Assembly: GCA_036558545.1 (NCBI GenBank)
Contig: DATBFJ010000076.1
Location: forward strand, 1 to 64,000
Source: JALYGJ01 sp036558545
Lineage (GTDB): Bacteria; Chloroflexota; Limnocylindria; Limnocylindrales; CSP1-4
Reading direction: 5' to 3'
DNA: 64,000 bases
Below are positions 55,305 to 64,000 of this stretch, piece by piece (position 1 is the first letter of the stretch; each line of letters starts with the position of its first letter). Under the pieces are notes generated by a model. The model worked only from the letters and a program-made list of their open reading frames with translations, did not search any database and had not been told where the DNA came from. The position numbers and the translations under genes are program-made.

Positions 55305-57209
55305 ATGCTCGGCCGAACTGATAGCCGTTTGAGGCTTGTCGCGCTGCTCGGCGTTTTCGCCGTCATCGCGGCGATTCTCGGCGTGCGTCTCGCGTACTGG
55401 CAGCTTGGGCAGGGCCCAGAGCTGCGCCGCATCGCCGACTCCCAGCTGCCCCAGGATTCGACGGGTGATGAAGTGCGCCGAGGGGACATCACCGATCGGA
55501 ACGGAGACATCCTGGCGACGACCGCGTACCGCGACCAGCTGGTTGCGTATCCGGATCTGATGGGCAGTGACGCGGAGCGCTCGACGGTCGCCAACGGCCT
55601 CGCCACCATCCTGGGCATGAATTCAGTGCAAGAGACCGCCCTGCGCTCGCAGTTCGGCAGCGATGACATAGAGGGAAGCGTTCCCAAGTACGTCGTCGTG
55701 AGCAAGCAGATCACCGAGGCACAGAGCGATCAGGTTCGCTCGGGGTTGGCAGACGACCAGCTCGTGGCCCTGGGCCTCGAGCCGCATCCAGTGCGCGTCT
55801 ATCCAACCGCGGGTGGCTTCCCACTTACAACGCTCGCCAGCCAGCTGTTGGGTTTTGTCACCCAGGATGGCCAGGGCCGGTACGGCGTCGAGCAGGCCAG
55901 CAACAGCGTGCTGGCGGGTGCCGGGAGCAGCACGGCCGACGCCACGGGCAATGCACCGCTGCCGCAGACCGGCGGCAACGTTCAGCTGACGATTGATTCG
56001 AGCCTGCAGCTGCGACTGGAGACGGAGCTGACCGCGGCCTATATCGCCGACCAGGCACCGCGGGTGTCCGGCCTGGTGATGGACCCCAACACGGGAGCGA
56101 TCCTCGCCTGGGGCTCAGTGCCGGGCTACGACGAGAACGATTACGGCGACGTGGCGCAGGACGATCCTGCGCTTTTCTCCGATCCCATCGCGAGCCAGGT
56201 ATATGAACCCGGATCGGTGATGAAGATGTTCACCTCCGCCGCGGCGCTCGAGAACGGCGTCGTTACGCTCACGACGCCCATCCAGGACCAGAAGGAGCTC
56301 AGTTTCGGCAACAGCATCGTCCAGAACTTCGACAAGAAGAGCATGGGCATCCTTCCGTTCGAGGACGTCATTGCCAACTCGCGGAACGTTGCCACGGCCA
56401 AAGTGGCGGCGATGCTGGGCAAGACCACTGACGACTCTTCAACCGTCCTATACGACATGTGGCAACGCCTTGGCATCGGCGAGAAGACCGGAGTCGAGAT
56501 CGGCAATGAGTCGGCCGGCCTCGTGACGGACCCGTCGGTCACGCCCTGGCAGCCGATTGACCTGGCCAATCACGCGTTCGGCCAGGGCGTGGCAGTTACG
56601 CCGCTGCAGCTGGTTCGCGCATTTGCCGCGATGGCCAACGGCGGAGATCTCGTTCAACCCCACATCTACGCCGATGACGATTCGGTTGCTTCGGCGACGG
56701 TCCACCAGGTCATCTCGTCTGATCTATCCGACACGCTGCGCCAGTTGATGATCCACGTCGTCGACGCCGGCCCCAACTATGCCGAGGAGACGAAGATCCC
56801 GGGCTACGTCGTGGGTGGCAAGACGGGCACGGCACAGATCTGGGACGCGCAGACGAACGCGTGGTTGCCCGATACGTACAACCACACTTTCGTCGGGTTC
56901 GTCGGCAACCCAATGCCTGAGGCGATCATCCTCGTGCGCATCCACGACACCATCCCGCGCGTGCCTGTGCGCTGGGGCATGACTCTGGAAATGACATCGA
57001 ACGAGCTGTGGCGCCGGGTCGCCCTGGCCGCGATCCAATCGCTCGACCTGCCGCCGCTGCCCGGCTATGACGGCGCCCAGGTTACCGATCCAGACTCGGC
57101 ACCGATCCCTGCTCCCGATCCGAGCACTCCGGCAGAGCAGCCCGTGGACTCGCCGCCACCCCAGAACACGGGCTCCCACCCAGCCGGTGTTGCCACGGCC
57201 GCCAGATAG
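55305..57209 (+). CDS. ftsI: Peptidoglycan transpeptidase FtsI (PBP2/3 type)
   Basis: 634 aa. N-terminal membrane helix, pedestal domain with RRGDITDRNGDILAT, transpeptidase motifs EPGSVMK (SxxK serine nucleophile), ANSRNVA (SxN) and GGKTGTAQ (KTG). It crosslinks septal peptidoglycan. The tail is Pro-rich (residues about 600-634). No PASTA domain is seen. Confidence 0.93.
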   Translation: MLGRTDSRLRLVALLGVFAVIAAILGVRLAYWQLGQGPELRRIADSQLPQDSTGDEVRRGDITDRNGDILATTAYRDQLVAYPDLMGSDAERSTVANGLATILGMNSVQETALRSQFGSDDIEGSVPKYVVVSKQITEAQSDQVRSGLADDQLVALGLEPHPVRVYPTAGGFPLTTLASQLLGFVTQDGQGRYGVEQASNSVLAGAGSSTADATGNAPLPQTGGNVQLTIDSSLQLRLETELTAAYIADQAPRVSGLVMDPNTGAILAWGSVPGYDENDYGDVAQDDPALFSDPIASQVYEPGSVMKMFTSAAALENGVVTLTTPIQDQKELSFGNSIVQNFDKKSMGILPFEDVIANSRNVATAKVAAMLGKTTDDSSTVLYDMWQRLGIGEKTGVEIGNESAGLVTDPSVTPWQPIDLANHAFGQGVAVTPLQLVRAFAAMANGGDLVQPHIYADDDSVASATVHQVISSDLSDTLRQLMIHVVDAGPNYAEETKIPGYVVGGKTGTAQIWDAQTNAWLPDTYNHTFVGFVGNPMPEAIILVRIHDTIPRVPVRWGMTLEMTSNELWRRVALAAIQSLDLPPLPGYDGAQVTDPDSAPIPAPDPSTPAEQPVDSPPPQNTGSHPAGVATAAR

Positions 57210-57235
57210 GCAGTCTGGTGTGAAAATGTGCGGAC

Positions 57236-58660
57236 GTGGCTGACCGCGCGCTCTCGGCCGAGACCCAATCGTTCGACTCCGAGTCGCTCGCAGCGGCAGT
57301 CGGAGGCGCTTTGCTGCGCTCGGGATCGCGGCCAATTCGCGGCGGTGCTGTTGATTCGCGCCGCGTCGAGCCAGGCAACGCCTTCTTCGCCCTCGCCGGT
57401 GAACACACCGACGGACATCTCTTCCTGTCTGACGCGGTTCGACGCGGCGCGGCCGCGCTCGTCATCTCTGGCGATGTCGATGTCTCCGGGATCGACGACG
57501 TGGCGGTCGTTCGCGTCGACGAGACTCTCGTCGCATTGCGTCGCGCGGCCGCTGCGTGGCGCGACCGGTTTTCGCCGCTCGTCGTCGGCGTGACTGGGTC
57601 GCTGGCGAAGACATCGACCAAGGAGCAGGCGGCCGAGGTCCTGAGCGCGCGCTGGCAGGTGTTGCGCAACACGGCCAATGAAAACAACGAGATCGGGTTG
57701 CCCCTGACGTTGCTGCGCCTTTCGCCGAACGACGAGGTCGCCGTTCTCGAGATGGGCATGTACCAACCCGGCGATATCAAGGTTCTCGCCGACGTCGCGC
57801 GGCCGACCATAGGTGTCGTCACTGCCGTGCGCGGGACGCATCTGGAGCGTGCCGGATCAATCGATGCGATCGAACGTGGCAAGCGCGAGCTCGTTGAGGC
57901 CCTGCCCGCCGGCGGCACGGCCGTCCTGAATGCGGACGATGAGAGAGTCACGCGCATGGCGGACCACCTGGCGCCGGGCGTGCAGGTAGTGCGCTACGGC
58001 TTCGACGTCCGGGCCGACGTCAGTGCCACGGACGTCGAGTCGCTCGGCGCCGCTGGGATGCGCTTCGTCCTGCGCAGCGACGCAGGCTCAAGGACCGCGA
58101 TCATCCCGACGTTGGGCAGGCACAGCGTGCACAACGCCCTAGCCGCCACGGCCGTGGCGATGACCGCCGGGATGAGTCTCGATGACATCGCGGATGCGCT
58201 GCGCCGGCCGTTGACCATGCCGCACCGGACCAGGCTGATCGAGGCGGGTCGATGGACGATCCTCGATGACACGTACAACGCGGCGCCCGACTCGATGATC
58301 GCGGCCCTCGATCTCCTGGCCACGTTGCCGGGTCGCCACGTCGCCGTTCTCGGCGAGATGCTCGAACTCGGTCCGGAGAGCACTGCTGCGCATCGTCGCG
58401 TCGGGGCACATGCCGCGCAGCGCGCGGACGTGCTGCTTGGCGTGGGAGCTCCCGCGCAGATCTACACCGATGCCGCCGAGGCCGCGGGCATGAGCCAGGA
58501 CTTCACGCACACCGCGCGCGACAAGGCCGTGGCGCTGCGCGGGCTGCAGCACATCCTGCGGCCCGGCGATGTCGTGCTGCTCAAGGCCTCGAACGGCGAA
58601 CGGTTTTTCGACCTCGTTGAAGAGCTGATTGCACTGAGCCAGCCAGAGACCGTGGCGTGA
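57236..58660 (+). CDS. murF: UDP-MurNAc-tripeptide-D-Ala-D-Ala ligase MurF
   Basis: 474 aa, GTG start. P-loop GVTGSLAKTSTKE, then TANENNEIGLPLTLL, and DDTYNAAPDSMIAALDLLA with VLGEMLELG fit MurF. The P-loop has Ala where GKT normally has Gly (GSLAKTS for GSxGKTS), which is unusual but such ligases may tolerate it. It adds D-Ala-D-Ala to the muropeptide. murE, which usually precedes it, is absent here. Confidence 0.9.
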   Translation: MADRALSAETQSFDSESLAAAVGGALLRSGSRPIRGGAVDSRRVEPGNAFFALAGEHTDGHLFLSDAVRRGAAALVISGDVDVSGIDDVAVVRVDETLVALRRAAAAWRDRFSPLVVGVTGSLAKTSTKEQAAEVLSARWQVLRNTANENNEIGLPLTLLRLSPNDEVAVLEMGMYQPGDIKVLADVARPTIGVVTAVRGTHLERAGSIDAIERGKRELVEALPAGGTAVLNADDERVTRMADHLAPGVQVVRYGFDVRADVSATDVESLGAAGMRFVLRSDAGSRTAIIPTLGRHSVHNALAATAVAMTAGMSLDDIADALRRPLTMPHRTRLIEAGRWTILDDTYNAAPDSMIAALDLLATLPGRHVAVLGEMLELGPESTAAHRRVGAHAAQRADVLLGVGAPAQIYTDAAEAAGMSQDFTHTARDKAVALRGLQHILRPGDVVLLKASNGERFFDLVEELIALSQPETVA

Positions 58661-59658
58661 CGATCGCCGCGGGCGTCGTCCAGGGCATCCTGCTGACGTT
58701 TGCCCTGATGGTCATCCTCATGCCGCCGTTCATCGCGCTTCTGCGCCGGCTCGGTTTCGGCAAACGCATCCGCGCAGAGGGACCCGCGTCGCACTACACC
58801 AAGGAAGGGACGCCGACCATGGGCGGCGTGCTGATGATCGCGGTCGTCAGCGCGGCCACGCTTCTTTTCGAGTTCGTCAACGGCAACTTCTGGGGTCCGC
58901 AGACCATCGCGCCGATCCTCACCCTGCTGTTCATCGGCGGCCTGGGCGCGTTTGACGACTACCTCAATGCCACGACCGGAGAGGGCATTCGCATCCGCCA
59001 GAAGCTGCTGTGGCAGGTAGCCGCGAGCCTGTTCATCGCCTACCAGGTGCAGACGACATATGCCATCCGCTCGCTGACGGTGCCCTTCGTGGGCGACGTG
59101 CCGATCGAGCCGTGGGCGTGGATCCTGTTCGCCGCCTTCACGATCGTCGCCACGAGCAACGGAGTGAACTTCACCGACGGGCTGGACGGCCTTGCCGGCG
59201 GCACGCTGATCTTCGCCTTTGTCGCCTACACGATCATCGCTCTGCTGGGCGGGCAGACCAGCCTCGCGATCCTGTGCGCGCTGATCATCGGTGCCCTGCT
59301 CGGCTTCCTGTGGTTCAACGTCCACCCGGCGCAGGTGTTCATGGGCGATGCAGGCTCGCTGGCGATGGGCGCCACGCTGGCCGTGGTTTCGCTGATCACC
59401 GGGCAGATCCTGTTGCTGCCCCTGATCGGCATCATCTTCGTGCTCCAGGTGGGCTCGGACATCCTGCAGATCGGCTACTACAAGATGACCCACAAGCGCA
59501 TCTTCAAGATGGCGCCGCTGCACCATCACTTCGAGCTTTCGGGCTGGGACGAAGAGAAGATCACGATGCGCTTCTGGATCGTTGGCGCGCTCGCGGCCCT
59601 GCTCGGCGTCACCTTCTACTTCTCGACGCTGGTCGCACCGGTGGTGGGATCCCCGTGA
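58657..59658 (+). CDS. mraY: Phospho-MurNAc-pentapeptide translocase MraY
   Basis: 333 aa, GTG start overlapping the murF stop. About ten helices with KEGTPTMGGVLM, GAFDDYLNATTGEGIRIRQK, NFTDGLDGLAGGT, FMGDAGSLAMGA, and the His-rich MAPLHHHFELSGWDE loop. It makes lipid I at the inner membrane. Confidence 0.96.
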   Translation: MTIAAGVVQGILLTFALMVILMPPFIALLRRLGFGKRIRAEGPASHYTKEGTPTMGGVLMIAVVSAATLLFEFVNGNFWGPQTIAPILTLLFIGGLGAFDDYLNATTGEGIRIRQKLLWQVAASLFIAYQVQTTYAIRSLTVPFVGDVPIEPWAWILFAAFTIVATSNGVNFTDGLDGLAGGTLIFAFVAYTIIALLGGQTSLAILCALIIGALLGFLWFNVHPAQVFMGDAGSLAMGATLAVVSLITGQILLLPLIGIIFVLQVGSDILQIGYYKMTHKRIFKMAPLHHHFELSGWDEEKITMRFWIVGALAALLGVTFYFSTLVAPVVGSP

Positions 59659-61160
59659 ACGGGCTGAGCGAGCGAATGACGCCGATTGACATGGATCATT
59701 TGACTCTCGACTCATTTCGTGACCGCCACGTCGCCGTCCTGGGTCTGGCACGCTCGGGCATCGCTCTTGCGCGCTTCTTGCACGAGCGCGGCGCGACAGT
59801 GACGGTCTATGACGGACGGACGCGCGAGCAGCTAGCGCGCGAGCTCGAGCAGATCGAACGAACAGATTCGAGGCTGCTGCTCGGACCGGACATCGATCCG
59901 CGTGCAGCGCTGGAAGGGCAGGCCCTGATCGCGACCTCGCCCTCGATCAACAGCCACTATCCGACCACGGAGCCGCGTTTGCGGGCGGCGCTCGCCGAGA
60001 TCGAGAACGCGGGTGTCGTGCCAGTAGTCAGCGAGGTCGACCTGTTCCTGCGCCTATGTCCGGCGACGACTGTCGGTGTGACCGGGACGAAGGGCAAGAC
60101 GACGACGTCGTCGTTGATCGCTGCAGTCCTTGGTGCTGGACCCATGCCCGTCGTGCTCGGTGGCAACATCGGCATCCCACTCGTTGAGCGCCTGCCGGAG
60201 CTCACCGCCGCGCACCGCGTCGTAGTTGAGCTTTCTGAACTCCAGTTGCCGACGCTTTCGCGCGGCACTGACGTTGCGGTTTTCACCCATGTCACGAGCG
60301 ACCACCTGGATCGCCATGGCACGCTCGAGGCATACCGGGCGGTCAAGCGTCGACTGGCAGAGCTGCTGCCTAAGGATGGGCGGCTCGTGCTCAACGCCGA
60401 GGATCCAGTGTCATCCCAGTTCGAGCACGCGACGGACGCGGCAACGATCTTCTACCGGCGCGGCGAGCCGCTGCCGGGTGGGATCGGAGTGAGCGATCGC
60501 TGGATCGTCGGGCGCGATGTGCGCCTCCTCGGCTCAGGGACGGTCGCGATGACCGGAGCGGAAGGCAGGATCATGCCCGTCGACGAGATCCCGCTGCTCG
60601 GCGAGCACAACGTCAGCAACGTCCTGGCGGCCGTGGCTGTAGGCCTGCTCTTCGGCGTCGCGCCCGACGGTATCCGGCGCGCGGTCGCCACTTTCGTCGG
60701 GGTCGAGCACCGACTGGAGCCAGTTGTCAGCGTCGACGGTGTGCTGTTCGTCAACGACTCACAGGGGACGCAGCCGGATGCCGTGATCGCCGCACTGCGC
60801 AGCTTCGAACCGCCTATCGTGCTGATCTGTGGAGGCCGCTCCAAGAACGTGCCTATCGACGCTCTTGCCCGCGAAGTTGCGCAGCGCGCGGCCGCGGTCA
60901 TCGTCATCGGTGAGACCGCGGACGAATTCGCGGCCGCGTTCAGCGCAGCGGGTGCGCGCAATATCAAGCACGCGGGCGACCTCGAGGCAGCGGTGAGAAC
61001 GAGTTACGAGACCGCGCGCGATTTGGGCGGTGGCACCGTCCTGCTGAGTCCGGCCGCGACCAGCTTCGACATGTTCGTCGACTACGCGGCGCGCGGCACT
61101 GCCTTCAAGGACGTCGTTCGAATGGTCGCGGCCGAGCGCGCCACGGACGGAAAGCGATGA
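59655..61160 (+). CDS. murD: UDP-MurNAc-L-Ala:D-Glu ligase MurD
   Basis: 501 aa from GTG 59655 (GTGA overlap with mraY). VLGLARSGIALARFLHERGA (UDP-binding), GVTGTKGKTTTSSLIAAVL P-loop, HVTSDHLDRHGTLEAY, and C-terminal VFVNDSQGTQPDAVIAAL with LICGGRSKNV. The segment that is usually ELSSFQL reads ELSELQL, still compatible. Adds D-Glu to UDP-MurNAc-L-Ala. Longer upstream open frame is a shadow of mraY. Confidence 0.93.
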   Translation: MNGLSERMTPIDMDHLTLDSFRDRHVAVLGLARSGIALARFLHERGATVTVYDGRTREQLARELEQIERTDSRLLLGPDIDPRAALEGQALIATSPSINSHYPTTEPRLRAALAEIENAGVVPVVSEVDLFLRLCPATTVGVTGTKGKTTTSSLIAAVLGAGPMPVVLGGNIGIPLVERLPELTAAHRVVVELSELQLPTLSRGTDVAVFTHVTSDHLDRHGTLEAYRAVKRRLAELLPKDGRLVLNAEDPVSSQFEHATDAATIFYRRGEPLPGGIGVSDRWIVGRDVRLLGSGTVAMTGAEGRIMPVDEIPLLGEHNVSNVLAAVAVGLLFGVAPDGIRRAVATFVGVEHRLEPVVSVDGVLFVNDSQGTQPDAVIAALRSFEPPIVLICGGRSKNVPIDALAREVAQRAAAVIVIGETADEFAAAFSAAGARNIKHAGDLEAAVRTSYETARDLGGGTVLLSPAATSFDMFVDYAARGTAFKDVVRMVAAERATDGKR

Positions 61161-62449
61161 GCGCGGCCAAGGGGGCCAGCGCGGCGACGAAGCGCGCTCC
61201 AGCGGCCGCGCCCGTTCTGCGCGGACCGCAGCGCGAGCGCCACGAGCCGGATTGGGTTCTGTTGCTCGCCGTCGTGGCGCTCGCCGCACTTGGCATCCTG
61301 ATGGTCTACTCGAGCACCGGTGCGCTCGGCCTGCTCGACCAGAACCAGTTCGAGACGGTGGGCCCGCAAGCCCTGTGGGGCGTGCTCGGGGTGGTGGCGA
61401 TGCTCGTCGTGATGCGCATCGACTACCGGTACCTGCGAGCGATCTCCGTGCCACTCCTGATCATCGCTCTCGTCCTGCTGGTGGTCGTCGCCTTCGGTGG
61501 CATCGGACCGCTGCGCGCCATCAACACGAACGGATCGTCACGCTGGCTCCAGATCGGCCCCCTGCCATCGATGCACCCTGGTGAGCTGGCCAAGCTGGCA
61601 CTGGTCATCTACCTCGCGCACTGGCTGGCCAAGCGCAGCGGTCGTGTCACCAGCTTCACGGAGGGTTTGATGCCCTTCCTGATCATCCTCGGCGCCGTCG
61701 TTGGGCTCGTGTATTTCGAGCCCGACCTGGGCACGGCGGCGGTCATTGGCCTCACCGGCATGACCATGTTCTTTGTCGCCGGCGGTCGCCTCGCGCATTT
61801 CGCGCTGCTCGTTCCGGCCGCTGTGGCGGCAGTCGGCGTTGGAATGATGGTCAAGCAGGACTACCAGCTGGATCGCATCCAGGCTTTCCTCAATCCGTGG
61901 GCCTACCAGAACGACATCGGCCACCAGACCGTCCAGGGCTTGCTTGCCCTGGGCATGGGCGGTGCCACCGGCATAGGCCTGGGTCAAAGCGTCCAGCCGA
62001 CCACCGCCATCTCGCTGCCGCAGTCGCAGAACGACTTCGTGTTCGCGCTGCTTGGGCAAGAGCTCGGCTTCATCGGCGCGGTGATCGTGATCGGTCTCTA
62101 CCTCCTCGTGGCCTATCGCGGCATTCGGATCGCGCTGGGTGCACCTGACACATTCGGTGCCCTCCTGGCAGTCGGGATCACCGCCTGGCTGGTCATCCAG
62201 GCGTTCATCAACATCGGCGTCGTGGTTGTCCTCATTCCGATCACCGGGATCACCTTGCCCTTCATCTCGGCGGGTGGTTCGTCGCTGCTGGTGAGCTTCG
62301 CGGCTATCGGTATCCTCCTTTCGATCTCGCGCGAGATCCTTCCCCGAGGAACCTGGAACGATGCGGATTCTGATCGCGGCCGGAGGCACCGGCGGCCACG
62401 TCTACCCGGCGCTGGCCGTCGCGAGGTCCCTGCGCGAGCGGGTGCCTGA
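61157..62449 (+). CDS. ftsW: Cell division lipid II polymerase FtsW (SEDS)
   Basis: 430 aa. SEDS helices with WVLLLAVVALAALGILMVYS, HPGELAKLALVIYLAHWLA, FEPDLGTAAVIGLTGM, QTVQGLLALGMGGATGIGLGQS (GLG loop), QSQNDFVFALLGQELGF, PFISAGGSSLLVSF. Polymerises septal glycan with FtsI. The last 29 residues (after PRGTW) are read out of frame over the murG start, an 89-nt overlap, so the true C-terminus extends past the usual end. Confidence 0.93.
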   Translation: MSAAKGASAATKRAPAAAPVLRGPQRERHEPDWVLLLAVVALAALGILMVYSSTGALGLLDQNQFETVGPQALWGVLGVVAMLVVMRIDYRYLRAISVPLLIIALVLLVVVAFGGIGPLRAINTNGSSRWLQIGPLPSMHPGELAKLALVIYLAHWLAKRSGRVTSFTEGLMPFLIILGAVVGLVYFEPDLGTAAVIGLTGMTMFFVAGGRLAHFALLVPAAVAAVGVGMMVKQDYQLDRIQAFLNPWAYQNDIGHQTVQGLLALGMGGATGIGLGQSVQPTTAISLPQSQNDFVFALLGQELGFIGAVIVIGLYLLVAYRGIRIALGAPDTFGALLAVGITAWLVIQAFINIGVVVVLIPITGITLPFISAGGSSLLVSFAAIGILLSISREILPRGTWNDADSDRGRRHRRPRLPGAGRREVPARAGA

Positions 62450-63503
62450 CGTCGAATTCCAATGGCTCGGCGGACATCGTGGACTCGAGTCGAACATCGT
62501 CCCGGCCGAAGGCTTTCGTCTCGAGCTGCTGCCACTGCGCTCCCTTCGCACAGTCGATTTGAACCACCACGCGGTGCTCGATCCAATCCGACTCGCGGCA
62601 TCCCTGCCCGTCGCGGAGGCGAAGCTGCTGCGCTGGCGACCGGACGCAGTCTTCACGACAGGCGGTTACGTCGCGATCCCGGTCGTCATGGCAGCCGCCT
62701 CGCAGCGCGTCCCGAGTGTCATGTGGGAGGGCAACATCGTCGCCGGCAGAAGTGTGCGCGCGACTGCCCGGTTCGCGAACGTGCTGGCGGTCAGCTTTGC
62801 CGAGACGGCCAAATCGCTGCCGGGGCGCTGTTATGTGACCGGCACGCCGATCCGCTCCTTTGCCGGTCACGACCAGAAGTCGGCGCGCGAAGCGCTCCAC
62901 CTGGAGCCGGACACGCCCGTTGTGTTCGTGTTCGGCGGCTCACAGCAGGTCAGGCGAATGAACAGGGCCGTCTGGGATGCCCTCGTCGATCTGGTAAAGG
63001 ACACCCAGGTGATCCATATGACCGGTGAGCCCGCTTACGCGGATGCGCTCAAGGCACGCGAAAAACTGCCGACCGGCTGGCGCAGTCGCTATAAGCCCTA
63101 TCCGTTCCTGCGCGGCGAGATGACCGACGCGCTCGTGGCCAGCGACCTGCTCATTGGACGTGCCGGCTCTTCGACGCTCGCCGAGGCCAGCGCGCTGGGA
63201 CTGCCGATGGTCGTGGTTCCTTACCCACATGCGAGTGCGCACCAGGTTGCCAACGCGCGCGCGCTGGCCGAGGCGGGAGCGGCGCGCATCGTCGCCGACG
63301 AGGACTTCAACGCCGCCGCACTCAAGTCAGCGGTAGAGATGCTTCACGACGGAGAGCAGATGGCGACGATGCGCGCCGCGGCACGGACGTTCGGCCGGCC
63401 GGGCGCCGCGTCCGCGGTCGCCGAGCTCGTGCTCGCGCTCGCTGAGCGCTCGAAGCTGCCCGCGGACGCCGCCATCGAAGAGATGTCCAGGGCCGCGCCG
63501 TGA
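62361..63503 (+). CDS. murG: UDP-GlcNAc transferase MurG
   Basis: 380 aa. MRILIAAGGTGGHVYPALAVA at the N-terminus, EGFRLELLPLR, MWEGNIVAGRSVRATARFA, VTGTPIRSFA, VFVFGGSQQVRRMNRAVWDA, GRAGSSTLAEASALGLPMVVVPYPHA. It makes lipid II. Starts 89 nt inside ftsW and its stop overlaps the murB start. Confidence 0.95.
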   Translation: MRILIAAGGTGGHVYPALAVARSLRERVPDVEFQWLGGHRGLESNIVPAEGFRLELLPLRSLRTVDLNHHAVLDPIRLAASLPVAEAKLLRWRPDAVFTTGGYVAIPVVMAAASQRVPSVMWEGNIVAGRSVRATARFANVLAVSFAETAKSLPGRCYVTGTPIRSFAGHDQKSAREALHLEPDTPVVFVFGGSQQVRRMNRAVWDALVDLVKDTQVIHMTGEPAYADALKAREKLPTGWRSRYKPYPFLRGEMTDALVASDLLIGRAGSSTLAEASALGLPMVVVPYPHASAHQVANARALAEAGAARIVADEDFNAAALKSAVEMLHDGEQMATMRAAARTFGRPGAASAVAELVLALAERSKLPADAAIEEMSRAAP

Positions 63504-64000
63504 CCCACGCAACAGCGGCCGCGCCGCTGACCGACGACGACTACGCACGAATCGGCACGGACATCCAACGCCGCATCGGCGTCAAGACATCGCGCCATGA
63601 ACCGCTCGCGCGTTTCACGACGATGCGCGTCGGCGGTCCCGCCGATCTCTATGCGGAGGTACACAACCTCTTCGAGCTGCGCGGGCTGGTTCGCTTCGCG
63701 CGCTCGCGCGAGCTGCCCTATTTCATCCTTGGCCGGGGCTCGGACCTGGTCATCAGCGACGCTGGCATGCGCGGCCTCGTAATCAGCAATCGCGCCCAGC
63801 AGACAAAGTTCGAGGGCAATCGACTGACCGCCGACTCTGGCCTGCCGATGGCCAAAGCCGCGACTCTGGGCAAGACAGAGGGTCTGTCCGGGCTCGAGTT
63901 CGGCCTGGCCATTCCGGGAACTGTGGGTGGGGCGGTGTGGGCAAATGCGGGTGCCCACGAATCGGATGTGAGCCAGGTCATCGTCGAGGCGGGCGTGATG
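63500..64000 (+). CDS. murB: UDP-N-acetylenolpyruvoylglucosamine reductase MurB (3'-truncated by window edge)
   Basis: GTG 63500 overlaps the murG stop; 167 codons visible. FAD-binding TMRVGGPADLY, ILGRGSDLVISDAGMRG, AKAATLGKTEGLSGLEFGLAIPGTVGGAVWANAGAHESD match MurB. It reduces enolpyruvyl-UDP-GlcNAc to UDP-MurNAc. murC, often between murG and murB, is absent here. Confidence 0.93.
   Translation, partial: MTHATAAAPLTDDDYARIGTDIQRRIGVKTSRHEPLARFTTMRVGGPADLYAEVHNLFELRGLVRFARSRELPYFILGRGSDLVISDAGMRGLVISNRAQQTKFEGNRLTADSGLPMAKAATLGKTEGLSGLEFGLAIPGTVGGAVWANAGAHESDVSQVIVEAGVM

Overview
The window is 64 kb of gene-dense, high-GC bacterial chromosome (roughly two-thirds G+C by eye). It shows frequent GTG and TTG starts and many 1-4 nt stop/start overlaps. 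Gene content points to a Chloroflexota-type organism of the Limnocylindria/Dormibacteria kind. The signs are a dcw cluster starting with mraZ, a divergent ParB, a DnaG-RpoD operon, an actinobacteria-like ferric-reductase/NuoF-like/ferredoxin module, and many GNAT and metallo-beta-lactamase-fold genes. This placement is an inference from gene families, not a phylogeny. I see no insertion sequence, prophage, CRISPR array or rRNA. There is one tRNA (Asn, GTT) and one RNase P RNA.

Layout. 1-3.8 kb: small metabolic genes (partial methyltransferase, CPBP protease, Pat-like acetyltransferase, two MBL-fold hydrolases, a Ddn-like protein). 3.9-7.35 kb: one minus-strand unit with a consensus promoter, an upstream ORF, an intrinsic terminator before the first gene (a likely attenuator), an ABC ATPase, two small ORFs, an ABC-2 permease, a double-GNAT protein and a closing hairpin. 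7.36-12.2 kb: DUF2277 with a heptamer repeat, an MFS-like transporter, a DoxX protein, an MBL hydrolase and a YhfC-like protein. 12.3-18.7 kb: a P-type ATPase, a helically phased TTGTCAA array, then dnaG-rpoD and its terminator. 18.9-26.8 kb: regulator, dipeptidase, YdeI-like, aldo/keto reductase, SHOCT protein, sulfurtransferase, GNAT, CLC channel and MarR with its operator. 26.86 kb: tRNA-Asn. 27-30.3 kb: flavin/iron-sulfur redox module. 31.3-34.1 kb: UbiA, parB, parA and a DnaA-box region. 34.1-39.9 kb: propionyl-CoA carboxylase (beta, alpha, BCCP), methylmalonyl-CoA mutase catalytic subunit and epimerase. 39.9-43.5 kb: cyclase/NB-ARC/TPR protein and a membrane protein. 43.6-50.2 kb: TCA block (sucCD divergent from icd-sdhCDAB). 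50.2-52.8 kb: RNase H, Nudix, rnpB and small membrane proteins. 53.1-64 kb: dcw cluster mraZ-rsmH-orf66-ftsL-ftsI-murF-mraY-murD-ftsW-murG-murB, running off the end.

How the genes work together: propionyl-CoA is carboxylated, epimerised and isomerised to succinyl-CoA. That feeds succinyl-CoA ligase and succinate dehydrogenase encoded a few kb away, so the 34-50 kb block is a coherent propionate-to-TCA route (the B12-binding mutase subunit is not in the window). The most notable non-coding signals are: two identical 20-bp palindromes flanking the parA promoter region, one inside parB and one at the biotin-carboxylase start codon, which I propose as a non-canonical parS; the phased TTGTCAA array over the dnaG promoter; and the attenuator-led ABC operon with two tiny translationally coupled ORFs.
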